Below, piece after piece: positions 1-7,915 of a stretch of DNA of 64,000 nt. Location of the stretch: positions 1 through 64,000 of the forward strand of contig NZ_JADYVX010000012.1 of assembly GCF_020194175.1 (NCBI RefSeq), read 5' to 3'. Under the pieces are notes generated by a model. That model saw nothing but the letters and a program-made list of their open reading frames with translations, was not told the DNA's origin and ran no database searches. The translations under genes were made by a program, and so were the position numbers. The DNA comes from Bradyrhizobium sp. BRP22 (GTDB taxonomy: Bacteria; Pseudomonadota; Alphaproteobacteria; Rhizobiales; Xanthobacteraceae). Every line of letters starts with the position of its first letter. Position 1 is the stretch's first letter.

Positions 1-47
1 AGTCCACTGCGCTGATACTGGAGACGAGCGGCTTTGGTCCACGGCAT
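1..47 (-). CDS. IS5-family transposase, N-terminal fragment cut by window edge
   Basis: The minus strand opens at position 47 with an ATG preceded by GGAGGACACC, a strong ribosome binding site. It reads MPWTKAARLQYQRSG before the window ends. The MPWT..AR.QY.R.G opening is typical of IS5-group (DDE) transposases in rhizobia. Only 15 residues are visible, so intactness, the terminal inverted repeats and the exact subgroup cannot be judged. The assignment rests on the opening motif alone. Confidence 0.55.
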   Translation of the reverse strand, partial: MPWTKAARLQYQRSG

Positions 48-163
48 GGTGTCCTCCCTCGAATCTTTGCAAATCCGAAGGAATCACAGGCCCGCCAAAA
101 CCGCTCACCCTTTTTCGGTCAGGCTCTCAGGATGAGGTCTAATTTCGCGGCGAAATCTTAGAC

Positions 164-209
164 CCTCATGGTGAGGAGCGCCGCTTGCGGCGCGTCTCGA
201 ACCATGAGG
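164..209. repeat. Palindromic intergenic repeat (CCTCATGGT ... ACCATGAGG)
   Basis: The outer arms CCTCATGGT (164-172) and ACCATGAGG (201-209) are perfect inverted repeats. An inner GCGCCGC/GCGGCGC stem lies between them. I recognise this arrangement (gaggagcgc ... gcgcgtctcgaaccatgagg) as a common extragenic palindrome in Bradyrhizobium and Rhodopseudomonas genomes. The function is unknown; it may fold as a hairpin in RNA. Confidence 0.6.
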
Positions 210-250
210 CCCGCCTCGCGCAGATGCAATTCGACCTGATCTCATCGCGG

Positions 251-357
251 GCTAGAGCATTTTCGGTTCTGATTGAATCAGAACCGAAGCTCTAGATTCT
301 TGTTTGACGCGTTTTCTTCACGCGAACCGGTGTCCACTTGGCTCGAAAACGCTGTAG
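251..357. repeat. Interspersed repeat, copy 1 (palindromic core TTCGGTTCTGATTGAATC...)
   Basis: This stretch is almost identical to 15632-15741, and its end matches 46453-46487. It holds a near-perfect palindrome (TTCGGTTCTGATT / AATCAGAACCGAA), then GACGCGTTTTCTTCACGCGAA, and ends with GCTCGAAAACGCT.TAG. It lies just downstream of the lytic transglycosylase stop codon, so it might act as a transcript-end hairpin. The copies show that it is a dispersed family. Confidence 0.75.
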
Positions 358-375
358 CAGCGAAGCGACGACGGC

Positions 376-1215
376 TTATTTTCCTCCGCGCACCTGGATC
401 ACGATCGCGCTGAGACGGGCGTTCAGGTTGGCGTAGTTGATATTGGGGCCACCCAGGCCGGCCAGGCATCTGCGCTTGCAGCCGCCGCCACCGCCGCCGC
501 CGCGCGCAACCGGCTCGCCGAAGGTGGCGACCGGAACGGTGCCGGTGACCTGGAAGCCGCGCGCCATCAGCCGCGAGCGCACGGCAAGGCAATAGCTCAC
601 CGACAGACGGGAGAAGCGCGTCTCGCCGTGGCCGGCGCGGTACTTCATCACGGCGGTGCAGAGGTCGCCGCGGGCGAGCCGCCATGCCTGCGCGAGATAG
701 GTCACACCATAATGGATGTTGGTCTCGGGCACGGCGAGTTCGGCATTGGTGCCGGAGAAGCCGAGCAGCCGCGCGGTCGAGGGCAGGACCTGCATCAATC
801 CGATCTCGCCGACGCCGCCAATCGCGCCCGCATTGTAGCCGCTCTCGACGCCCATCACGGCTTCGGCGATTTCGGGCGCAAGGCCGGTGCCGGCGGTCGC
901 CTTCTCGATCAGATCGCGATAGCGGGAACGCGGCTGCGCGTTCGAGCCCGCAACCGCTCGCGCCGGGGGCAAGCCGATCTTGGCATTCTCGCGCCAGCGC
1001 CGTTCGATGGCTGCCGGTGTCTCAGCCGGCGCGGGTTCCTTAGCGGGCGAAACCTCTTTTGCAGGCTCGCTTGCGTCATCGGCAGCGGCGGAGCCCTCCG
1101 CCACCGCGGGTGAGGTGTCGGCGAACGCGACGGCGCTGGTCAGGATGAGGCCGACGCCGGTCGTCAGCGCAAGCAACCATCCGCGCAACAACCTGGCCCC
1201 CCCGATGCCCCGCAC
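376..1215 (-). CDS. Lytic transglycosylase, SLT domain, exported
   Basis: The 279-residue protein begins at a GTG preceded by AGGCGGGG and carries a signal peptide (GWLLALTTGVGLILTSAVAFA). A low-complexity Ala/Pro/Glu linker follows to about residue 75. The soluble lytic transglycosylase fold spans about 100-215: the putative catalytic Glu is in AVMGVESGYN, followed by GEIGLMQVLPSTA and a Tyr/Arg-containing MKYRAGHG. It would cleave peptidoglycan glycan strands in the periplasm to anhydromuropeptides. The C-terminal region holds a run of glycines and then CKRRC. It is the last gene of a tight minus-strand group, 12 bp after the small gene upstream. Confidence 0.88.
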   Translation of the reverse strand: MRGIGGARLLRGWLLALTTGVGLILTSAVAFADTSPAVAEGSAAADDASEPAKEVSPAKEPAPAETPAAIERRWRENAKIGLPPARAVAGSNAQPRSRYRDLIEKATAGTGLAPEIAEAVMGVESGYNAGAIGGVGEIGLMQVLPSTARLLGFSGTNAELAVPETNIHYGVTYLAQAWRLARGDLCTAVMKYRAGHGETRFSRLSVSYCLAVRSRLMARGFQVTGTVPVATFGEPVARGGGGGGGCKRRCLAGLGGPNINYANLNARLSAIVIQVRGGK

Positions 1216-1227
1216 GCCCCGCCTCGC

Positions 1228-1518
1228 TCACTCTGTGGATCGAAGCCGCAGCCGCTGAAGCATCTCGGGCGGCGGCGCGCCGGCATTGGCGGAAGCGAGC
1301 AGCGGACGCAGCCGGCCGCCAAGCTCGGGATCCATGCTGCCGTCGAAGGTGATGCGGTCCATCCTGCCATCAGGCGGGATCGAGGCGCTCACGACGAAGC
1401 TCAGCGGCTTGTTCTCTTTCTCTTGCCCCGCGGCGAAGCTAACAAGCCATTGCGACGTATCGCCGTCGGCCTCGAACGTGATTGGATTTGCACAGCTCAT
1501 TCGGATGGGCTGAAGCAC
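1228..1518 (-). CDS. Small conserved hypothetical protein
   Basis: This encodes 96 residues from a GTG at 1518, or 90 residues from an ATG at 1500 (MSCANPITFEADGD). I cannot tell which start is used because neither has a clear ribosome binding site. There is no signal peptide and no recognised domain. The sequence is rich in short beta-like stretches (WLVSFAAG, LSFVVSASI, MDRITFDG). It lies 14 bp after the parvulin gene and 12 bp before the lytic transglycosylase, so all three are probably co-transcribed. Function unknown. Confidence 0.6.
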   Translation of the reverse strand: MLQPIRMSCANPITFEADGDTSQWLVSFAAGQEKENKPLSFVVSASIPPDGRMDRITFDGSMDPELGGRLRPLLASANAGAPPPEMLQRLRLRSTE

Positions 1519-1532
1519 GATGATGAACGCCG

Positions 1533-2636
1533 CTAGCGGGCGCCGCCGGCCGACTGCGTCAACTCGCCGGCGATGCGGGACAGCGCGATCTCGTTGACCG
1601 CGGGCGGATTCTGCTCGAGCACGCGCGCGACATAGACGCGGCGGTTGAGCTCGGCGCGCTGCTGTCGCAGGCGCTGGACCAGGCCGTCCCGCACGTCGGC
1701 GAGCGGCATCGTCTCGGATGGCTTGGTCTCGATCAGCTTGACGATGTGGTATCCATCGGCGAGCTTGATCGGCTCACTGACGGTATTGACGGCCATTTCC
1801 ATCACGCGCGTCTTGATCTCGGGAACGAGCTGCGGCTCGGGCAGCCAGCCGAGATCTCCGCCCTTGTCCGCGAGCTCGCGCTGGTCGGTGGTGTCCTTGG
1901 CAATCTGGGCGAAGTCCGCCTTCGGCTGCTTCAGCTTGGCCTGGATGTCCGCAACCTTCGCCTTGGCCTTCTCCTCAGTGGCGCTGTCGGATCCTTCCGC
2001 CAGCGCGACATAGATCTGCGCGAGATGAAAGCGGCGCGGCATGATCAGCGAGCCCTTGTTGGCGTCATAGGCCTTCTGGATTTCCGCCTCATCCGGATAA
2101 TTCTCCGGCGGCGCCGACACCGACTGCAGGTAGCTCTCGACGATGGCCTCCTCGCGCAGCTTGGCGAGCTGGGCGACGACGGCCGGCTGCTCCTGCCACT
2201 TCTTGTCCCCGGCCTCTTTGAGGATGAGCTGCCGCGCAAAGATCGCGCGGAGCGTCTGGTTGAGAAGCGCGGGATCGCGGGCCAGCGCTGCGCGCTGATC
2301 GGGCCCGACGGCGGCCAGGAAGGTGCGGATTTCCGACGAGGAGACGTCGCGCCCGGCAACCCGCGCCACCGTCTCGCCGGTCGATGTCGGTGCTTCGGCA
2401 TAGGGCGCCGGGGCGACCGGCTGGGCCGCAGCCGCAACGGGCGCCGGCGCCGCGGCGGACGGCTTCGGCTTCACCACCCGCTGCGGTGCCTGTGCCGCCG
2501 GCGGGGACGGGTTCTGCGCGAGGGCGGGTTCGACTGCAGACAATCCGATGATCGCCAAAACTACGAGATGACGGCCCGCGCGACCGCGACGGTATCGCAG
2601 AGAGGGGCCTTCAAACGCAGGACGATGGACAATCAT
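1533..2636 (-). CDS. Peptidylprolyl isomerase, parvulin (PpiC/SurA-like), exported
   Basis: A hydrophobic leader (HLVVLAIIGLSAVEPALAQ) starts near residue 24 of 367. A Pro/Ala-rich stretch follows, then a SurA-N-like helical region around 90-180, and a PpiC rotamase domain around 195-305. The rotamase includes RRFHLAQIYVAL, DLGWLPEPQLVPEI and GYHIVKLIETKPS. The protein would help outer-membrane or periplasmic proteins fold. A second ATG is not obvious downstream, and the N-terminus is Arg-rich before the hydrophobic core. It is the first gene of the group with the small hypothetical and the lytic transglycosylase. Confidence 0.85.
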   Translation of the reverse strand: MIVHRPAFEGPSLRYRRGRAGRHLVVLAIIGLSAVEPALAQNPSPPAAQAPQRVVKPKPSAAAPAPVAAAAQPVAPAPYAEAPTSTGETVARVAGRDVSSSEIRTFLAAVGPDQRAALARDPALLNQTLRAIFARQLILKEAGDKKWQEQPAVVAQLAKLREEAIVESYLQSVSAPPENYPDEAEIQKAYDANKGSLIMPRRFHLAQIYVALAEGSDSATEEKAKAKVADIQAKLKQPKADFAQIAKDTTDQRELADKGGDLGWLPEPQLVPEIKTRVMEMAVNTVSEPIKLADGYHIVKLIETKPSETMPLADVRDGLVQRLRQQRAELNRRVYVARVLEQNPPAVNEIALSRIAGELTQSAGGAR

Positions 2637-2938
2637 AGTGACCTCAGGGTTCGATCTTCCGGTTCAGGATCCGGTCGCCATGGTCCTGCAGCAGGTTCTG
2701 GATCTCGACGCGACGGAATCCGAGCAGCGGTTCGTTGGGCCACTACTACATCACCAAATGTCACACTTTCATAACAAGGCGCGTTCGCAGCGACGCGGGG
2801 CAATCCTCCAGCCGACCGGAGGTATTTTTTGCACGCTGCGGAGCCGGGACATCAAGGCCGGCGGGCACATGGGCGAGCGGCATCAGCCCCAGACGTTCCG
2901 GTCGAGCCGGCCTTCGACGCGCCGCCTGTCTCTTCGTG
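2637..2938. other. Intergenic stretch without a supportable gene
   Basis: About 300 bp lie between the start of the parvulin gene and the end of the amidohydrolase gene, both on the minus strand. Reading frames here are short and do not resemble a known protein. An AT-richer stretch around 2745-2790 could hold the promoter of the parvulin operon, but I see no clear -35/-10 pair. Confidence 0.5.
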
Positions 2939-4312
2939 TCACCGGCGAGCAGGTTCCTGGGCGAGAAGATTCTTGTAGACCTTCCCGCCTTTCATGATCA
3001 CCAGGAAATTCTTCGCCGGTTCTTCCACGAGCCTGATGTTGTCGACCGGATTGCCATCGACCAGCAGGAGGTCGGCCAGCGCGCCCTCCTCCACGACGCC
3101 CAGCTTACCGGGGTAGGGATTTCGGAGTCCTGACAGACTGAGCAATTCGGCATTCGCCGATGTCGCCATGGCCAGCGCTTCGGCCGGCGTGTACCAGCGA
3201 GTGAGGTCGGCGAGCATGGCGCCTTGCCGCTCGGCCAGCGCCTTCGAGAACAGGATGTCGGTGCCGAAAGCTGTCTTGATTCCGTACTTCTTTGCCAGGG
3301 CATAGACTCTGTCGGTGCCGCCAACCACCTGCCGCATCTTCGCCTGCTCCGACGGCCCCAGTGCACTTGCACCCGCCAGATCGAGGAAGGGTTGCGTGCT
3401 CAACCAGATTCCCTTCTCGGCCATGAGGCGCGCGGAAGCCTCGTCCATCAGGTGGCCGTGCTCGACGCACTTTGCCCCGGCCGCGATCGAGCGCTGGATC
3501 GAAACCGGCGTATAGGCGTGCACGGCGACATAGGTGCCCCAGTTCTCGGCCGCTTCGACGGCGGCGCGCAGCTCGGGCTCGATGAAGGTGGATACATCGA
3601 GCGGGCTGAACGGCGATGCGACGCCGCCGCCCGCGGTGAGCTTGACCTGCGAAGCGCCCTGCATGAGCTGCTCGCGCGCGCGCACGCGAACCTCATCCGG
3701 ACTGTCCGCCACCATGCTCCCGCCAACGCGTTCCATGCGGCTGAGCATGCCGCCGATCGTTCTCGGCAGATCGGTAAGCTGCCGGAAATCACCATGGCCG
3801 CCGGTGATGGTGATCACGGCGCCAGACGGATAGATGCGAGGGCCGGCGACGAGGCCATCGTCAATCGCGCGCTTGAGCCCAAAGGCCGGCCCGCCCATGT
3901 CGCGAACGGTGGTAAAGCCCCGCATCAGCGTGGCGGTCGCTTCCGCGGCCGCGAGAAGATTGTTGTAGCCGACATCGTCACCCAAAGCGGCCGCCGGCGT
4001 CGGGCGCACCAGCATCGCATGCCAGTGCGCGTCGATCAGCCCGGGCATCAGCACGCGTTCGCCGCCGTCGATCACCTGAGCATCGGCCTTGATCGCCGTC
4101 ACCGAAATCGTCTCGATCTTGTTGTCGCGGACCAGGACATTGGATGGTGCGGAGAGCGCGGCGTTCTTTCCGTCAAAGATGCGAACGTTCTGGAACAGCA
4201 CGGCGGAAGCCTGTTGAGCCTGCGCAGCCGGCAAAGCCGCGAGGCTCATTCCAATTGCGGCCAGGGATGCGGCGATCCTGAACGTCCGGCCCGGCTTCTT
4301 CAAGACTGACAT
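2939..4312 (-). CDS. Amidohydrolase-family protein, exported (imidazolonepropionase/prolidase-like)
   Basis: The 457-residue protein has a signal peptide (IAASLAAIGMSLAALPAAQAQQ). It has the metal-dependent amidohydrolase fold: the first metal ligands are in GLIDAHWHA (about 92-100), then HAY (about 245) and CVEHGHLMD (about 265), with a late Asp in TAFGTDILF (about 340). The C-terminal strand motif GKLGVVEEGALADLLLVDGNP is typical of the family. Periplasmic members of this group hydrolyse dipeptides or cyclic amides; the substrate cannot be read from the sequence. It is transcribed alone, with short gaps on both sides. Confidence 0.88.
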   Translation of the reverse strand: MSVLKKPGRTFRIAASLAAIGMSLAALPAAQAQQASAVLFQNVRIFDGKNAALSAPSNVLVRDNKIETISVTAIKADAQVIDGGERVLMPGLIDAHWHAMLVRPTPAAALGDDVGYNNLLAAAEATATLMRGFTTVRDMGGPAFGLKRAIDDGLVAGPRIYPSGAVITITGGHGDFRQLTDLPRTIGGMLSRMERVGGSMVADSPDEVRVRAREQLMQGASQVKLTAGGGVASPFSPLDVSTFIEPELRAAVEAAENWGTYVAVHAYTPVSIQRSIAAGAKCVEHGHLMDEASARLMAEKGIWLSTQPFLDLAGASALGPSEQAKMRQVVGGTDRVYALAKKYGIKTAFGTDILFSKALAERQGAMLADLTRWYTPAEALAMATSANAELLSLSGLRNPYPGKLGVVEEGALADLLLVDGNPVDNIRLVEEPAKNFLVIMKGGKVYKNLLAQEPARR

Positions 4313-4428
4313 ATCTGATCTCCGCCAATGGCGCGTCGCGCAAGGCTCGCATTGATCCTGCTGTTGCGGGAAGAAACGCCCGCTGTGCTAGCGGGCGTTC
4401 AGCGCGTGTATGGCTCGCTCGACCCTCG

Positions 4429-4992
4429 CTACCCCGTTCTGGCAGCCGGCAGCCAGGCGAGGGTCAGCCATCCGACGCCGTGAGACAGCAGATCGATGCC
4501 CAGCAATAGTCCAAGCACCCATAGCCCGGTGGCCGGAAATCCGGTCAGGATGATGAGGCCCGCCACGACACCGAACAGCCCGGACACCAGCATGATCCAG
4601 CCAAGCTGCCGCCAATGGCTGATGCCGACCAGGATACGGACGATCCCGGAGATCAGAAGCAAAAGACCGAGGACATAGGTCAGGATCAGCGCGCTGGTCA
4701 CCGGCTGGCTCACCAGCACGATGCCGAATGCAAGATAGAGCGCGCCGAGCAGCAACTGCCACACGAACCCTCCCCATCCCTTGGTCCAGAACGCGTGAAC
4801 GATCTCGAAGCCGCCGGCGATGATGGCCATCCAGCCGATGAAGATGGTGCTGATCACGGTGAACAGCACGACATCGCCGAGCACCAGGAGGCCGGCGATG
4901 ATCATGACGATCCCGAGCAGGATGCACAGCCACAAAGGCGGTGTCGGCAGCCCGGTCAGGCGCATCGTGGAGCCGTTGTCATAGGTGGTCAT
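4429..4992 (-). CDS. hdeD: HdeD-family membrane protein
   Basis: I chose the ATG at 4992 (MTTYDNGSTMRL) because CCGAGGAGGATCAC stands directly before it; the frame is open further upstream. The 187-residue product is almost entirely hydrophobic, with six predicted membrane segments of the DUF308/HdeD type (for example LWLCILLGIVMIIAGLLVLG and YVLGLLLLISGIVRILVGI). In E. coli HdeD contributes to acid resistance at high cell density; the biochemical role is unclear. It lies next to a decayed glutaminase gene, and glutaminases also serve in acid resistance. Confidence 0.85.
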   Translation of the reverse strand: MTTYDNGSTMRLTGLPTPPLWLCILLGIVMIIAGLLVLGDVVLFTVISTIFIGWMAIIAGGFEIVHAFWTKGWGGFVWQLLLGALYLAFGIVLVSQPVTSALILTYVLGLLLLISGIVRILVGISHWRQLGWIMLVSGLFGVVAGLIILTGFPATGLWVLGLLLGIDLLSHGVGWLTLAWLPAARTG

Positions 4993-5008
4993 GTGATCCT
5001 CCTCGGTT

Positions 5009-5447
5009 TCAGGAGCAGTCGCCTGACGTCTCATACAATCCGGCCGTGATCATCACGGCCAGCGCGTGGTGGCAGACGGCGGCGTCGACCACGCGCTGCT
5101 TCGTGATCGGATTCACCCCACCGTCGGCCAGCGTCGCGCCCATCACGGCGAGGTCCCGGGCAGTTACATTCAGCGAGCACTGCCGCGTGTAGAGATCGGT
5201 CGCCTGCTTGGCGTCGCAATAGATGCGGTCCCGCGCCATAGACCTTCCCACTGGTCCCAACGACACACACGCCGAACAGCTCGCTCGAGACTCGGGCGAG
5301 TGCCGGATGGACCTGCGAATTCTTGCCGTCAGCGTTCGATTTAAGGCGCCGGTGTGCGTCTTCCACCAGCGACTGCACCATCTCGGGGTCAGGCAGATGA
5401 CCGGTCGAAACGTAAGGCCGCTCATCGGTCGCCGCTCGTGACGCCAT
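5009..5447 (-). pseudogene. glsA: Glutaminase (GlsA) remnant with internal deletion, frameshift and lost C-terminus
   Basis: Two minus-strand frames together look like glutaminase. The first (from 5447) has the family N-terminus and reaches ELFGVCVVGTSGKVYGAG. Near 5240 the reading moves to another frame that continues with YCDAKQATDLYTRQCSLNV, ARDLAVMGATLADGGVNP and ALAVMITAGLYETSGD, then stops. In intact glutaminases about 110-130 residues, including the catalytic Ser-x-x-Lys region, lie between these blocks, and about 50 residues follow YETSGDW. The remnant has lost the active-site core by an out-of-frame deletion and is also truncated at the C-terminus. It should be non-functional. Confidence 0.85.
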
Positions 5448-5455
5448 CGCACCAC

Positions 5456-5764
5456 TCCGCCGAAGGGGCCATCAGCTCTGGAGCGTCATCCGTTCCAGAG
5501 CTCTATGCGGTAACATTCATCTAACGCTTACGTTTACGATTAGTCAATCTACAACCATTGCAACCATTTGCAGGCGACCACCAAATGTGAAGGCTGCCTT
5601 CTCATCTCGCGAGTGCGCAAGTTTCTCACGTTTGCTAGGTAAGGCAGGCTGTCGCAATCGCCATTATGCGCAATTGAATCAAAGCGCAGTCATTTGCCGC
5701 AGAATCCAGGCACGCAGGATCTTGCTACGTGGCCGGCTGAGTTGCGATTGTCTTCTGCCCACGA
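5456..5764. other. Intergenic stretch, no gene seen
   Basis: About 300 bp of comparatively AT-rich DNA lie between the glutaminase remnant and the hairpin at 5765. No frame gives a recognisable product. Short direct repeats (caaccattgcaaccatttgca) occur near 5550-5572. The stretch could include the former promoter of the glutaminase gene. Confidence 0.45.
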
Positions 5765-5801
5765 GCCTGAGCGGCATGCCAGCAACCCGTGCCGCTCAGG
5801 C
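5765..5801 (-). terminator. Hairpin downstream of secreted hypothetical gene
   Basis: GCCTGAGCGGCA and TGCCGCTCAGGC form a perfect 12-bp stem around a 13-nt loop. It begins 15 bp beyond the stop codon of the minus-strand gene at 5816. There is no T-run on the minus strand after the stem, so it is terminator-like or a 3'-stabilising hairpin rather than a classic intrinsic terminator. Confidence 0.55.
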
Positions 5802-5815
5802 GCCCTCTTGTTCGT

Positions 5816-6229
5816 TCAGCGCCGCCCCACAGGGGCCGAGTAGACCAGCGGCGGCGGCCGATATGGCCGCGCCGAGATACCAAAATTCTCGCCGTACTGC
5901 TGCTGCACCGCCGGTATGTTGATGACACCGACGCGGACGTCCGGCGATCGCGCGTCGATCGGCGGCTGATTCGTGATCGGAGGATTGACGCGGTCGACCT
6001 CGCCTCTCAAACGTTTGTTGAGATCGTCATAGCCGCGCTTGGCATTGCCGACGTTGCCGCCGGCGACGCTGTTATTGCCTGATCCCTGCTGTCCGATGCC
6101 GAGAGCCGGCGGCAGATTATTCCGCTGCGGATCGACGCTCACGGGCGGAAGGGAAAACGGCGGCTCCTGAGCCATGGCGGGCCCTGCCACGGCAAAAGCC
6201 GCCAGATTGACAAGCAATAATACGCGCAT
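5816..6229 (-). CDS. Secreted hypothetical protein, Pro/Asn-rich
   Basis: I placed the start at the ATG at 6229 (MRVLLLVNLAAFAVAGPAMAQ) because AGGTGATTGGG precedes it and it begins directly with a signal peptide. The frame is open further upstream to 6295. The mature part (about 117 residues) is polar and rich in Pro, Asn and Gly (GSGNNSVAGGNVGN, NPPITNQPP), ending in RPYRPPPLVYSAPVGRR. No domain is recognised. It is probably periplasmic or surface-exposed. Confidence 0.65.
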   Translation of the reverse strand: MRVLLLVNLAAFAVAGPAMAQEPPFSLPPVSVDPQRNNLPPALGIGQQGSGNNSVAGGNVGNAKRGYDDLNKRLRGEVDRVNPPITNQPPIDARSPDVRVGVINIPAVQQQYGENFGISARPYRPPPLVYSAPVGRR

Positions 6230-6329
6230 CCCAATCACCTGTTCGACAGTTACGATAGCGTGCACCCCTCCAATATGGTGCATGCCGCTTGCCAAAGCGT
6301 GTGTCTTGCGATGGGATATAATTCAAATT

Positions 6330-7643
6330 CTACGCGCGCCCATCGATTCCGCTAAACAACTTGTTCAATCGATACCCGATCAACATTTTCGGCAGGATCA
6401 ACCCCAGGGTGATCGCGAGGGTGATCAGGAAGGCATTCGCTCCGTCCGCGAGTGTTGCCTGGAGCAGACTTGCGGAAACGTCACCGCCGCTCGCGACGAG
6501 TTCGACGAGTCCGTCCGCCATGCGGAACAGGAACACGCCGGGAATCAGCGAGACCACGGACGCGAAGGCAAGCCCCGCATAGGGTAATCTGAGGCGTTCT
6601 GCCACAGGCGTGGTGATCACGCCGACGATGAGGCAAGCAATCAGCGCGCCGCCCGCGAGGCTCGCGCCGGCCTTGGCCAACAACGCCCAGCGCGCGCCAT
6701 GAGCCAGCATCCCGATCAGCATCGGGACTGGCAGCATCCGCCATGGCATGGAGAAAAAGGTACCATAGGCCGCGACCGCCACACCCGCGGCAATCACGTC
6801 ATAGATCAACGGCACCGGCGGCGACGGCGCCGATGCCGGCAGGTTGGCCCCGCCGAACGACAGTCCGCCGAGCAGGCCGATGCAGATCGCGAAGATGATC
6901 AGGCTCGCATAGACCACCCGGCAGATCCCGAGCGCCAGGCGTCCGCGGGCAAGGTCGATCGTGCCGTTGAGGATATGCGGGCCCGGCACCAGCACCATGC
7001 AGGGACAGACGGCGACCAGTCGCTGCAGGCTGGAGAACTGGAGGTGGACGACCAGCGCGCCGATTACGCCGGCCAGTAGCGCGGCAGCAAGCTGCTGGGC
7101 AAAGGGGTTGTGACTCAATCCTGCGATCCAGCGGCGCAGGCAGGCGCCGAGGCCGGCGCTGACCGCGATGATGAGCAGGCTGGCCAGATGGGCGGCGCCG
7201 AAGATGACGCCGAGCGCGGCAGCGCCGATGGCAGCGAAGAATGCGAAACGGATGAGGGAGACGGGCGGGCGTGCTTGCACCTTTGCAAGCTCGGACCGCA
7301 GCAATTCCGGCGCAGAAGGGTGATCGCAGAAGTCATCGATCAACTTGGTCGCGGCGGCGACCTTCCCCATCTCGATCCCGACCGGCCTGGCCTCGACGGT
7401 GGTGCTCGTCGCTTTACCGCCATTCTCGATCGCGACGGTCACTTCGTCCCAGCGCAGGAAGACCCGCGCCGAAAAGCCGAGCGCTGTCGCCAGCCGCTCG
7501 ACACAGTCGGTCGTGCGCTCGGTCGTCTGACCGTTCGTGAACAGCAATGTCGCGGCCGCCACGAGCAGATCGAGCGCACGTTCGGGATCGGTGCTTCGAG
7601 GTTCGGGCCGGGCGGTGGCCGCCATGTCAAGAGAATGGCTCAT
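6330..7643 (-). CDS. ThrE-type threonine/serine exporter family protein
   Basis: The 437-residue protein has the two-part ThrE layout in one chain. The cytoplasmic N-terminal part (about 20-130) resembles DUF1212 (LLFTNGQTTERTTDCVERLA, VFLRWDEVTVAIE). About ten hydrophobic segments follow from 135 to the end (FAFFAAIGAAALGVIFGAAH, MVLVPGPHILNGTIDLARGR). This family exports small amino acids or related compounds across the inner membrane; the substrate here is not known. An alternative start is the ATG seven codons in (MAATA). It is transcribed alone and is divergent from the oxalate decarboxylase gene. Confidence 0.85.
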   Translation of the reverse strand: MSHSLDMAATARPEPRSTDPERALDLLVAAATLLFTNGQTTERTTDCVERLATALGFSARVFLRWDEVTVAIENGGKATSTTVEARPVGIEMGKVAAATKLIDDFCDHPSAPELLRSELAKVQARPPVSLIRFAFFAAIGAAALGVIFGAAHLASLLIIAVSAGLGACLRRWIAGLSHNPFAQQLAAALLAGVIGALVVHLQFSSLQRLVAVCPCMVLVPGPHILNGTIDLARGRLALGICRVVYASLIIFAICIGLLGGLSFGGANLPASAPSPPVPLIYDVIAAGVAVAAYGTFFSMPWRMLPVPMLIGMLAHGARWALLAKAGASLAGGALIACLIVGVITTPVAERLRLPYAGLAFASVVSLIPGVFLFRMADGLVELVASGGDVSASLLQATLADGANAFLITLAITLGLILPKMLIGYRLNKLFSGIDGRA

Positions 7644-7915
7644 CGCATCAACGAAACCTGATTTCCGATCGAGCGGGCATCAAAACAGCGGTAGCGTCCG
7701 CTGCACGCATGATCTTTCCAATTGCCATAGCTCTTTTTCCGAATAGCCCGATGATGACCGTCCGGCCGCCTGCTGACTCGCTGCTCAGTGATCCGTCACG
7801 ACCATGGCGTTTCGGCAAAAGGCGTGCGTCACGGAAATATTTCCCGGTTCGCTCCGCGTAGCCTAGCACGCTCGCCGCGAAGCGAGTTCATCTTCACCAC
7901 ATCCGGGAGTCACTC
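7644..7915. promoter_or_regulatory. Divergent promoter region between thrE-like and oxalate decarboxylase genes
   Basis: This 270-bp gap separates two genes transcribed away from each other, so it must contain promoters for both. I see no recognisable operator. No frame inside it gives a plausible protein. Confidence 0.4.

Noticed and set aside
1746..2774. Long plus-strand frame of 342 codons opposite the parvulin gene
   Set aside because: It is antisense to a clear PpiC protein and has the Arg/Leu/Gly-rich composition of a shadow frame in GC-rich DNA.
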